Below are positions 16,894-24,504 of a DNA stretch of 32,352 bases, one piece after another. The stretch covers positions 1 to 32,352 of the forward strand of contig DASTUP010000012.1 in assembly GCA_035759585.1 (NCBI GenBank), in the 5' to 3' direction. Every line of letters starts with the position of its first letter. Position 1 is the first letter of the stretch. The notes beneath the pieces are model-generated. The model did no database searches. It was not told the DNA's origin and saw nothing but the letters and a program-made list of their open reading frames with translations. The DNA is from CAMLLJ01 sp035759585. GTDB taxonomy: Bacteria; Gemmatimonadota; Gemmatimonadetes; Gemmatimonadales; GWC2-71-9. A program made the position numbers and the translations under genes.

Positions 16894-17648
16894 TCGAAGT
16901 CATCGACCTCGTCAAGCAGTACGGCTCGTTCACCGCCGTGGACTCCCTCTCGCTCACGGTGCCGCGCGGGACGCTGTTCGGCTTTCTCGGGCCCAACGGC
17001 GCCGGGAAGACCACGACGATGCGCATGATCGCGCAGATCCTCCGGCCCACGTCGGGCGAGATCCGCATCGCGGGGCGGCCGACCTGGGACCAGCCGCAGG
17101 CCATCAAGTCGATCATCGGCTACATCCCCGACCGCCCGTTCGTCTACGACAAGCTCACCGGCGCCGAGTTCATCCGGTTCGTGGCCGCACTCTACGGGCA
17201 GTCCGGCGCCGCACTCGAGCGACGAATGCTCGAGCTGCTCGAGCTCTTCGAGCTGACGCCCTGGAAGGACGAGCTCACCGAGTCGTACAGCCACGGGATG
17301 CGGCAGAAGCTCATCATCGCGAGCGCCTTTGCCCACCGGCCCGAGGTCATCGTGGTGGACGAGCCGATGGTGGGGCTCGACCCGAAGCGCGCACGGCTCC
17401 TCAAGGATCTCTTCCGGCAGTTCGTGAACCGCGGCGGCACCGTCCTCATGAGCACCCACACGCTCGAGATCGCCGAGGGGATGTGCGACCGGATCGGGAT
17501 CATCCAGGGTGGGCGCCTCATCGCCGAAGGCACCATGGACGAGCTGCGGGCGCAGACCGCATCCGGGGATGAGAGCCTCGAGGAGCTCTTCCTCCGGCTC
17601 ACCGGCGGCCTCCGTCCGAACGCGCTCGACACGATCTTCGATGCATGA
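16890..17648 (+). CDS. ABC transporter ATP-binding protein
   Basis: A 252-residue ABC ATPase of the ABC-2 exporter type. It has Walker A GPNGAGKTT at about 34-42, a Q-loop replaced by the region around IGYIPDRPFVYDKLTG, the signature in divergent form SYSHGMRQK in place of LSGGQ, Walker B VIVVDEPMVGLD, and the switch His in STHTLEIAE. Such proteins power an integral-membrane permease, here the next gene, whose start lies within the end of this one by 8 bases. The ATG at 16890 overlaps the transglutaminase-like stop by 4 bases. The substrate is not evident. The S-Y-S-H-G-M-R-Q signature is common in ABC-2 type ATPases, so activity is expected. Confidence 0.93.
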   Translation: MIEVIDLVKQYGSFTAVDSLSLTVPRGTLFGFLGPNGAGKTTTMRMIAQILRPTSGEIRIAGRPTWDQPQAIKSIIGYIPDRPFVYDKLTGAEFIRFVAALYGQSGAALERRMLELLELFELTPWKDELTESYSHGMRQKLIIASAFAHRPEVIVVDEPMVGLDPKRARLLKDLFRQFVNRGGTVLMSTHTLEIAEGMCDRIGIIQGGRLIAEGTMDELRAQTASGDESLEELFLRLTGGLRPNALDTIFDA

Positions 17649-19356
17649 CGTGATCCCCGCGGCGGCACCCCGCCAGCCGGGGATCGGCGCGGTGCTCGCA
17701 CCGAAATGGCGGAGTGCCCTCGCGCGGGCGCGCACCACGCAGCGCGGCCGGGGTGCCCGGATGGTTCTCCTCCTCGGCGTCGGCGGCCTCTTCTGGACTG
17801 CCGCGTTCGGGATCAGCTACCGCGTTCTCCGCTACATCAGCGTTCAGCAGGACATCGGATTCCTCATCGCGTCGAAGATGCTCGGCGTCATCCTCCTCGC
17901 CTTTGCCGCGATCCTGCTCCTCTCCAACCTCATCACGGCGCTTTCCAGTTTCTTCCTCGCGAAGGACCTCGACCTGCTGGTCGCAGCGCCGCTCCACTGG
18001 TTCCGCCTCTACGTCGCCAAGCTGTTCGAGACCGCCGCGCACTCGAGCTGGATGGTCGTGCTCATTGCGCTCCCCATCCTCACGGCGTACGGGATCGTCT
18101 ACGATGGCGGCCCGCTCTTTCCGTTCGTGGCCCTCGCGGCGCTCATCCCGTTCGTCGTCCTTCCGGCGGTGGTCGGGTCGGCCATCACGCTCGTGCTCGT
18201 GAACGTCTTTCCGGCCCGCCGCGCCCGCGACCTCCTGAGCCTCGTCGCCCTCGGCGCCGTCGCCGGGATCGTGCTGCTCCTCCGCGTCATGCGGCCGGAG
18301 CAGCTCGTCCGGCCCGAAGGGTTCGCGAGCCTCGTCGAGTTCCTGGCCGTGCTCCGGGCGCCGACGAACCCATTCTTCCCGACGGAATGGGCGGCGGACA
18401 TGATCATGAACTGGCTGCGCCACGTCGCCGATCCACTGCCCATCACGCTCCTCTACACCACGGCCGCGGCGTTCGTGATCATGGGTGGATGGCTGCACGG
18501 CCGGCTCTTCCGTGAGGGGTACAGCAAGTCGCAGGAGGGCGCCGAGCGATTCGTGCGGGGACAGCGGCTGGGTCTGGCGGCGGGGCGGCTGCTCGGGCGC
18601 GTTTCGCCGGAGCGGCGGGAGTTCCTCCTCAAGGACCTCCGGCTCTTCTTCCGCGATCCGACGCAGTGGAGCCAGCTGATCCTCCTCGGCGTGCTCGTGG
18701 TCGTCTATCTCTTCAACATCCGATCGCTTCCGCTCTTCTCGGGGGAACGGGTGCCGTTCTTCCTGATCACGGTCATCGTCTTCCTCAACCTCGGCCTCGC
18801 CGGATTCGTCCTTTCGGCCATCGCGGCGCGCTTCGTCTTCCCGGCGGTCTCGCTCGAGGGCCGCCAGATGTGGCTCATCCATTCGAGCCCGCTCGAGTTC
18901 CGGTCGCTCCTCTGGAGCAAGTACTGGCTCGGCACGCTCCCGCTGCTGCTGCTCGCGCTCTTCATCACGGTGGCGACGAACCTCCTGCTCGAGGCGTCGG
19001 CCTTCATGATGGCAGTGAGCGTCGGGACGCTGGTGCTGTTCACCTTCGCGGCGAGCGCGATGGCGCTCTGCTTCGGGACGTACTATCCGAAATTCGACAC
19101 CGAGAATGCGGCGCAGATCCCGACGAGCTTCGGCGGCCTCGTGTTCATGATGAGCGCCATCACGCTGCTCGGGCTGGTGATCGCGATCGAGGCGGTGCCG
19201 GTCAGCTCCTACCTGCGGGCGCGGCAGGAGGGCGACGCGCTCGGATTCACGCCCGAGCTCCTGGTGGCGGGTGCGCTGGTCATCGGCCTCTGCACGGCGG
19301 CCACCGTAGTTTCGCTCCGCCTTGCCGTGCGCAAGCTCGACCTGCTCGAGACGTAA
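17641..19356 (+). CDS. Large ABC exporter permease
   Basis: A 571-residue integral membrane protein with about 12 or more hydrophobic helices in two halves, separated by a cytoplasmic segment (about 280-350: GRLFREGYSKSQEGAERFVRG, then EFLLKDLRLFFRDPTQWSQ). The KDLRLFFRDPTQW motif is typical of the putative ABC exporter family (PF16962 type), which pairs with a single ABC ATPase. The N-terminal tail is cytoplasmic and basic. The ATG at 17641 overlaps the ATPase gene by 8 bases; there is no better start nearby. It is the last gene of the operon; a run of five T follows the stop at about 19364, but no clear hairpin precedes it. Its cargo is unknown. Confidence 0.88.
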   Translation: MHDVIPAAAPRQPGIGAVLAPKWRSALARARTTQRGRGARMVLLLGVGGLFWTAAFGISYRVLRYISVQQDIGFLIASKMLGVILLAFAAILLLSNLITALSSFFLAKDLDLLVAAPLHWFRLYVAKLFETAAHSSWMVVLIALPILTAYGIVYDGGPLFPFVALAALIPFVVLPAVVGSAITLVLVNVFPARRARDLLSLVALGAVAGIVLLLRVMRPEQLVRPEGFASLVEFLAVLRAPTNPFFPTEWAADMIMNWLRHVADPLPITLLYTTAAAFVIMGGWLHGRLFREGYSKSQEGAERFVRGQRLGLAAGRLLGRVSPERREFLLKDLRLFFRDPTQWSQLILLGVLVVVYLFNIRSLPLFSGERVPFFLITVIVFLNLGLAGFVLSAIAARFVFPAVSLEGRQMWLIHSSPLEFRSLLWSKYWLGTLPLLLLALFITVATNLLLEASAFMMAVSVGTLVLFTFAASAMALCFGTYYPKFDTENAAQIPTSFGGLVFMMSAITLLGLVIAIEAVPVSSYLRARQEGDALGFTPELLVAGALVIGLCTAATVVSLRLAVRKLDLLET

Positions 19357-19400
19357 CGCCGCCTTTTTCTTCACCCACCTGCGTCAGGATGGTGCCGGTC

Positions 19401-19475
19401 CGGCGAGCGCGCTCGCCGACCTTGGGGTCGCTCCACCGCCTCTCCCCTGTCGGGAAGGCGGCAACCCCAAGGAGG
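19401..19475 (+). promoter_or_regulatory. Structured leader occluding the ribosome site of the lipoprotein gene
   Basis: An 18-base perfect palindrome (19401-19418) is followed by a long compound hairpin. Its outer stem is 19420-19428 with 19464-19472 (9 bp) and its inner stems are 19436-19441 with 19456-19461 and 19443-19446 with 19452-19455. The 3' arm of the outer stem contains the AAGG of the AAGGAGG ribosome site (19469-19475), 4 bases before the ATG at 19480. It could be a translational switch, an attenuator, or the terminator of the upstream ABC operon. Confidence 0.5.
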
Positions 19476-19479
19476 TCCC

Positions 19480-20655
19480 ATGCGTCGCACGCTCACGCTG
19501 CTGTTTCTCGTCCTCGGTGCCGCCTGCGCCGGGGAAACCCCCACCGACGAATCCGGATTGTCCATGGCCACGGCCGGTGCCGACGAGCCGCGGGAGGCGC
19601 TGGCCCGCCGGTTCGCGCGCGCGCTCGCCGATCCCGCGTTCCGAACCGAAGTGCACGCCGCGCTCGCCGCATCCACGCACCCTGAAGGGAAGATCCATCT
19701 CGGCCGTTTCCTCCGTGCGGAGGACGCACGGGCCGCACGCACCATCGGCGCCGCGCCGGACGAGGTCCGCAGGGCGGACAGACTCGAAGTGTACCTGCCG
19801 GTTCCCGCGCATCGCGCCGCGTGGAATGGCGGCTCGAGCCTGCTCGTCGGAACGATCGGCGGAGACAGCGAGCGCCCCGTCGGCTTCGATATCCGCGGCC
19901 AGCGGCTCGATCTCGATCCCGGCGCACCTCCGGCGGTCCCGGTGCTCGCCGTGGTGCCGATCGAAACGGATTTCGGCCGGGAGGCCGCGCGAGTGGACGC
20001 AGCCAAGGCGTGCCTCGACTGCGAAGATGAGGGTGGAGTCGGCTCGGGCGGCGGCGGATCCACCATCACGCCCGGCCTCCATCTGCGCGCGAGTCACCTC
20101 AACGAGAGCTTCGAGTCGTGGCTCAAGGGGCAGCCGGAGATCGAAGTGCTGGTCCTGGGCCAGAAAGGCGCCTCGGATTCACTCACGAGCTACCAGTGCG
20201 CCGGAAATTTCGCGCCGGGAGCGTACTACTTCGATCAGAACTCGCTCGACTGGAGCGGCTCCGCGCTGATCATGTCCCAGATCCAGCTCGATGCGTACGA
20301 GGCACAGCACCCGGGCCAGGCCGTCCGCCTTTTCTTCATGGAAGACGACGACACGCCCTGCGAGATCCGCGCGAACAACACCGACCTCCGCCAGCTGCTC
20401 ACCACCGTGGATTCGCTCGTCCGCGGCTTCTCGGGCGGCCACGACGAGGAAACCGCCACCGGGAGGGCCTTCCGGTTCTTCACCGCCGCGCAGAAGATCG
20501 TAAGCGTGGTCGCATCCGCCATCAAGACGAACGACGACCTGATCGGCAACGCGGTGGAGGACGTGACGACCTCGGAGCGGTATGCCGGCTACAACTGGAT
20601 TCTCAAGGGAGCAACCGGTCGGACCAACGGCTATGTGAAGCTGGAAATGCGCTGA
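19480..20655 (+). CDS. Predicted lipoprotein of unknown function, 391 aa
   Basis: I do not recognise the family. The N-terminus MRRTLTLLFLVLGAACAG is a probable lipoprotein signal with Cys16 as the lipidated residue; the -3 Gly makes the lipobox imperfect. The mature part has an N-terminal helix-rich region (ALARRFARALADPAFRTEVHAAL) and a strand region with DRLEVYLPVPAHRAAW. A Gly/Ser linker (GGVGSGGGGST) near residue 190 divides it into two domains. The second has LNESFESWLKGQPEIEVLVLGQ, an acidic FFMEDDDTPCE and a tail with LKGATGRTNGYVKLEM. Two Cys pairs (CLDC near 170; YQC and TPC in the second domain) may matter in the periplasm. An AAGGAGG site precedes the ATG but lies in a hairpin. 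A hairpin at 20680-20709 follows the gene. Confidence 0.75.
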   Translation: MRRTLTLLFLVLGAACAGETPTDESGLSMATAGADEPREALARRFARALADPAFRTEVHAALAASTHPEGKIHLGRFLRAEDARAARTIGAAPDEVRRADRLEVYLPVPAHRAAWNGGSSLLVGTIGGDSERPVGFDIRGQRLDLDPGAPPAVPVLAVVPIETDFGREAARVDAAKACLDCEDEGGVGSGGGGSTITPGLHLRASHLNESFESWLKGQPEIEVLVLGQKGASDSLTSYQCAGNFAPGAYYFDQNSLDWSGSALIMSQIQLDAYEAQHPGQAVRLFFMEDDDTPCEIRANNTDLRQLLTTVDSLVRGFSGGHDEETATGRAFRFFTAAQKIVSVVASAIKTNDDLIGNAVEDVTTSERYAGYNWILKGATGRTNGYVKLEMR

Positions 20656-20679
20656 CCGCGTTCCGCGCAACCAATCACG

Positions 20680-20709
20680 AGGCCGGCGCATCGAATGATG
20701 CACCGGCCT
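20680..20709 (+). terminator. Hairpin terminator after the lipoprotein gene
   Basis: AGGCCGG (20680-20686) and GCATC (20688-20692) pair with GATGC (20697-20701) and CCGGCCT (20703-20709) around a GAAT loop, with one C/A mismatch. It lies 24 bases after the stop codon. No U tract follows, as is common at this GC content. Confidence 0.6.
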
Positions 20710-20961
20710 TCGCGCGTCGGCGGTGGAGCGGTGCCCGCTCCCGTGGCCGGACGGGGCCGTCCTCGGGATCCACGATGTCCGCGTTTCAGGTGCCCTTCCC
20801 TTCGCCGCCGGGCAACATGAAATGCGCGATCTCGACGGCCCGTCCCGATCCGGCGGCCGAAGGGGTCCGCTGGTCTCCAGATCGGCCATCGAATCTCCCG
20901 ATCGGGCCTCAGCGAGGGCCGAAATCGAAACCCCGGACCCCTCGCTTCCGTCCCATTGCGA

Positions 20962-20967
20962 TATACT
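20962..20967 (+). promoter_or_regulatory. Candidate -10 box (TATACT) of the propeller operon
   Basis: TATACT lies 50 bases before the ATG at 21017 in an otherwise GC-rich gap. No good -35 box is found 16-18 bases upstream, so only the -10 part is supported. Confidence 0.35.
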
Positions 20968-21016
20968 CTCCTTCCCCATGGGCCGACGCGCCACCCCTGA
21001 ACCAAGGAGCCTCTGC

Positions 21017-23389
21017 ATGGCGACCCTGCGTCATAGCTCGACCGTTCTCATGCTTCTGGCCGCAGCCACGCCGGCAGCCGCGCAGGAATTCGGCGCCGCC
21101 GTCGCAGTTGCCGGCCGCGATGTCGTGATCGGGCAGGCATCGAATCTCTACGCACCCGGCTATGTCTATGTGTTCCGCGCCAGCCCCCAGGGCGCCTGGA
21201 CGGTGGCCTCGCGCTTCGCGGCCCCGGATTCCGGCCGCAATACCGGATTCGGGCGGCGCATCGCGGTGGACGGTAACACAATGCTCATTTCCGAGAGCCC
21301 GGTCGACAGCGCCTCCCCCGGCCGGGTGCACGTCTATGAGCGGACCCAGGCCGGCCCCTGGCGGCATACCGGCACGATGAACCCGACGCCGGCGGTCAAC
21401 GGAGACCGGATCGGCCGCGGCCTCGCACTCAAGGGCAATATCGCCGTCATCGGGGCCAGCCGGACCGACAGCCTGCGCGGCGAGGCCTGGGTTTTCCAGA
21501 AGCAGGGCAGCCAGTGGCGCCAGACTGCGCGCCTCCGGCCGGCTGACGTCATGCCGGGAGCGGCATTCGGCAACACCGTGGCATTCGATGGAAACGTCAT
21601 CGCGGTGGCAGCGCAGCAGGCCGATTCGAACGCGGGCGCGGTCTACATCTTCCGCGACAGCGCAGGAACCTGGAAGCAGGAGCAGAAACTTTCCATTCCG
21701 GTTCCGCCCGCCTCCCGGACGAATGCGCAGTTCGGCGCCTCGCTCATGCTCCACGACGGAATGCTCTACGTGGGCGCGCCCGGCCTCACCAACTTCATGG
21801 GCGCGGTGATCCGCTTTACCCACGATTCCGCCAACAACCGCTGGAATCCGATCGGCGGCCTCCTGCCCTTCGACGCGACACCGGGCACGCAGTTCGGCAC
21901 CTCGATGGCGATGATCGGCGATGAGCTGTGGATCGGGTCGCCCGGCTCGTCGCAGTTCCAGGGCCGCATCTTCCGTTACGCGCGCGATACGTCCGGCGCG
22001 TTCACCGAGGCCACCAAGATCGCCTACGATACCGCCGGCCTCCAGCTCGGCTTCGGCGGCGTGCTGACGGGCAGCGGGAGCCTGGCGGTGGTCGGCATGG
22101 GCAACGCCGACTTCGGCGAGGGGCGCGCCGCCATTCTGACGGTGGCGGCCAACGGCAACATCAGTCAGCGCACGGTCAGTGGGGAGGTCTTCCGCCCCGC
22201 CGCCGTTGCCGGCCGTGAAGTGAGCTGCAGCTCGGGCAAGGCGAGCGTCTTCGGGTGCGAGAAGGTCAACCTCCTCTCGCTCCTCCCGGTGGCGTCGATG
22301 GGGGGCAAGCAGGGCACCCGGCTGAACGACGTCTGGGGATGGACCGATCCGGAGAGTGGAAAGGAATACGCGATCGTCGGACGGTCGGACGGCACCTCGT
22401 TCGTCGACGTTTCGAACCCGAACCGGCCGCGCTATCTCGGCGACCTCCCGAAGACCGAATCTTCACCGCCGGCGGTCTGGCGCGACATGAAGGTCTACCG
22501 GAACCACGTGTACATCGTGGCCGACGGCTCGCGCGAGCACGGCATGCAGGTGTTCGACCTCACGCGGCTCCGGCGCGTCTCCGCCCCGCAGACGTTCACG
22601 CCCGACTATCACTACACGCGCATCAACAGCGCGCACAATATCGTCATCGACACTGCGTCCGGCTTCGCGTACATCGTGGGCGCGAGCTCGGGCGGCGAGA
22701 CGTGCGGCGGCGGCCTTCACATGGTCAACATCAAGGATCCGAAGAACCCGTCGTTCGCCGGCTGCTTCCAGGACAAGGCCACGGGCAACGCGGGGACCGG
22801 CTATTCGCACGACGCGCAGTGCACCGTCTATCACGGTCCGGACACGCGCTACAGCGGCCGCGAGATCTGCATCGGCGCCAATGAGAACGCCATCAGCATC
22901 GCCGACGTGACCGACAAGCAGAACCCGAAGCCCATCGGCCGCGGGACGTATCCGGACGTCGGCTACGCCCATCAGGGGTGGTTCAGCGACGATCACCGCT
23001 ACTGGTACCAGGACGACGAGCTCGACGAGCTGCAGGGCAAGACGAAGGGCACCCGGACGATCATCTGGGACATGCAGAAGCTCGATGATCCGGTCGTGGT
23101 GGGGCAGTACGAAGCGCCGGTCAATGCCAGCGACCACAACCTCTATATCGTCGGCAACCGGATGTACAACTCGAACTACACCAGCGGCCTCCGCGTCGTG
23201 GACATCAGCGACCGGACGAGCCCGAAGGAAGTCGGCCACTTCGACACGGTGCCGGTCGGGCCTGAGGCCCCCGGCTTCGGCGGATCGTGGAGCAACTATC
23301 CGTTCTTCAAGAGCGGCACGATCCTGGTGACGAGCGGCAACGAGGGTCTCTTCCTCGTGAAGGACCAGACCACCAACCTGACGCCATGA
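21017..23389 (+). CDS. Choice-of-anchor B family protein (FG-GAP plus LVIVD propellers)
   Basis: A 790-residue exported protein. The signal peptide is at 1-24 (ending PAAAQ). Residues about 25-390 hold some seven FG-GAP-like blades recognisable by repeated FG-x-x-(I/V/L) and VYIF/VYVF strands (TGFGRRIAVDGNTMLIS, AAFGNTVAFDGNVIAVAA, TQFGTSMAMIGDELWIG). From about 410 to the end lie LVIVD-type repeats (TSFVDVSNPNRPRYLGDLP, LHMVNIKDPKNPSFAGCF, LRVVDISDRTSPKEVGHF). This two-propeller layout is that of the choice-of-anchor B family; no C-terminal anchor sequence is visible. The ATG at 21017 has AAGGAG 7 bases upstream. The stop overlaps the next ATG by 4 bases. The role is unknown; it is probably a surface or periplasmic binding protein. 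Confidence 0.88.
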   Translation: MATLRHSSTVLMLLAAATPAAAQEFGAAVAVAGRDVVIGQASNLYAPGYVYVFRASPQGAWTVASRFAAPDSGRNTGFGRRIAVDGNTMLISESPVDSASPGRVHVYERTQAGPWRHTGTMNPTPAVNGDRIGRGLALKGNIAVIGASRTDSLRGEAWVFQKQGSQWRQTARLRPADVMPGAAFGNTVAFDGNVIAVAAQQADSNAGAVYIFRDSAGTWKQEQKLSIPVPPASRTNAQFGASLMLHDGMLYVGAPGLTNFMGAVIRFTHDSANNRWNPIGGLLPFDATPGTQFGTSMAMIGDELWIGSPGSSQFQGRIFRYARDTSGAFTEATKIAYDTAGLQLGFGGVLTGSGSLAVVGMGNADFGEGRAAILTVAANGNISQRTVSGEVFRPAAVAGREVSCSSGKASVFGCEKVNLLSLLPVASMGGKQGTRLNDVWGWTDPESGKEYAIVGRSDGTSFVDVSNPNRPRYLGDLPKTESSPPAVWRDMKVYRNHVYIVADGSREHGMQVFDLTRLRRVSAPQTFTPDYHYTRINSAHNIVIDTASGFAYIVGASSGGETCGGGLHMVNIKDPKNPSFAGCFQDKATGNAGTGYSHDAQCTVYHGPDTRYSGREICIGANENAISIADVTDKQNPKPIGRGTYPDVGYAHQGWFSDDHRYWYQDDELDELQGKTKGTRTIIWDMQKLDDPVVVGQYEAPVNASDHNLYIVGNRMYNSNYTSGLRVVDISDRTSPKEVGHFDTVPVGPEAPGFGGSWSNYPFFKSGTILVTSGNEGLFLVKDQTTNLTP

Positions 23390-24504
23390 ATCGCACGCTT
23401 TGCGCCCTCGTGGCGCTCGCCTTCGGGGCCGCCTGTGCGGCTCCGGGGGCGACGCGCCAGACCCCCACGCCATCCGGGACCGGCGTGGGGGTCCGGCTTT
23501 ACGTTCCCAACCAGAACGACGCCTCGGTGACGATCATCGACGCCGAGACGGGCACCACGCTCTCGACGGTGGACCTCAGGGCGTCGGGCTTCAGCGCCAA
23601 CGCCAAGCCCCACGCGGTCGTCGCCGAGCCGGACGGCTCGGCGTGGTACGTCTCCCTCATCGGCGACAACTTCGTCGCCAAGTTCGATACCGACAACCGC
23701 CTGCTTGGCCGCATCCCGATGGAAACACCGGGAATGCTCGCACTCGACCCGAAACATGATCGCCTCTACGCCAGCCGGTCGATGACCGCGGTGAGCCCGC
23801 CGGCGAGCATCGGCGTGATCCGCCGGAGCGACATGCATCTCGTCGAGGAGCTCGATGTGCTCTTCCCGCGTCCCCACGCCATCGCCGTCGATACGGCCTC
23901 GGGCCGGGTGTACGTCTCGGGACTCGGCGACAACCGGATCGCCGTGATCGACACGGCCGGGCGCGTGGACCTCACGCAGGTCCCCGGACCGCTCCACGCC
24001 TACGTGACCTTCGCACTCTCTCCCGACGGTTCCCGGCTGGCGGCCACGACCCAGCTCACGTCGAGCCTCGTCGGATTCGATGTGCGGAGCGGGAAGCCGG
24101 TTCCCGCCGGGTCGGTGCCGGTGCTGCCGTTCGGGTACCAGGTCACCTGGTCGCCCGACGGAGGGTCGATCTGGTTCGGGAACCAGCGCAGCGGCGCCGC
24201 CACCGTGGTGGATGCGGCGACCTGGACCGTGCGCGGCGTGATCCGCGATTCGGCATTCGCCGAGCCGCACGGCGTGGCCGTCTCGCGCGACGGCAAACGG
24301 GTGTACGTCTCGAGCCACGGTGTCCAGGCCGGCCCGTCGGCGCCGACGCCCGCCGATACGATGCACGGGGGCATGCACGCAGGCGAGGGCGCCGCGCGCG
24401 GCGGCGGCACCATCGCGATCATCGACGCGGACACGAGAACGATCGTAAAGGTCATTCGCGTCGGCCGATACGCAGTCGCCATCGATCTCGGCGGGTCGCG
24501 GTGA
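23386..24504 (+). CDS. YncE-like beta-propeller lipoprotein
   Basis: A 372-residue exported protein. The N-terminus MNRTLCALVALAFGAACA is a probable lipoprotein signal (Cys17). The mature region is a seven-bladed YncE/YVTN-type propeller: LYVPNQNDASVTIIDAETGT, HAIAVDTASGRVYVSGLGDN, FALSPDGSRLAATTQ, HGVAVSRDGKRVYVSSHG and GGTIAIIDADTRTIVKVI. A loop in the last blade (about residues 325-337) is His/Met-rich, reading TMHGGMHAGEG, which could bind copper or another soft metal. It overlaps the preceding and following genes by 4 bases, so three propeller proteins are made from one transcript. Confidence 0.85.
   Translation: MNRTLCALVALAFGAACAAPGATRQTPTPSGTGVGVRLYVPNQNDASVTIIDAETGTTLSTVDLRASGFSANAKPHAVVAEPDGSAWYVSLIGDNFVAKFDTDNRLLGRIPMETPGMLALDPKHDRLYASRSMTAVSPPASIGVIRRSDMHLVEELDVLFPRPHAIAVDTASGRVYVSGLGDNRIAVIDTAGRVDLTQVPGPLHAYVTFALSPDGSRLAATTQLTSSLVGFDVRSGKPVPAGSVPVLPFGYQVTWSPDGGSIWFGNQRSGAATVVDAATWTVRGVIRDSAFAEPHGVAVSRDGKRVYVSSHGVQAGPSAPTPADTMHGGMHAGEGAARGGGTIAIIDADTRTIVKVIRVGRYAVAIDLGGSR

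Larger units (their letters stand above)
20656..21016 (+). other. 361-base gap between lipoprotein and propeller genes
   Basis: No gene is supported here. It holds the hairpin at 20680-20709 after the lipoprotein gene and a promoter-like TATACT at 20962-20967 before the propeller gene. The downstream reading frame is open back to 20723, but the encoded extension is Arg/Ser/Pro-rich, lacks a signal peptide, and would bury the real signal peptide starting at 21017. Confidence 0.6.

Noticed and set aside
17599..19374. Minus-strand open frame (591 codons) opposite the ABC permease
   Set aside because: The product is almost wholly Glu/Arg/Asp, the usual antisense shadow of a membrane protein gene.
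20723..21016. N-terminal extension of the choice-of-anchor B protein
   Set aside because: It would bury a clear signal peptide and lacks a ribosome site, whereas the ATG at 21017 has AAGGAG upstream.
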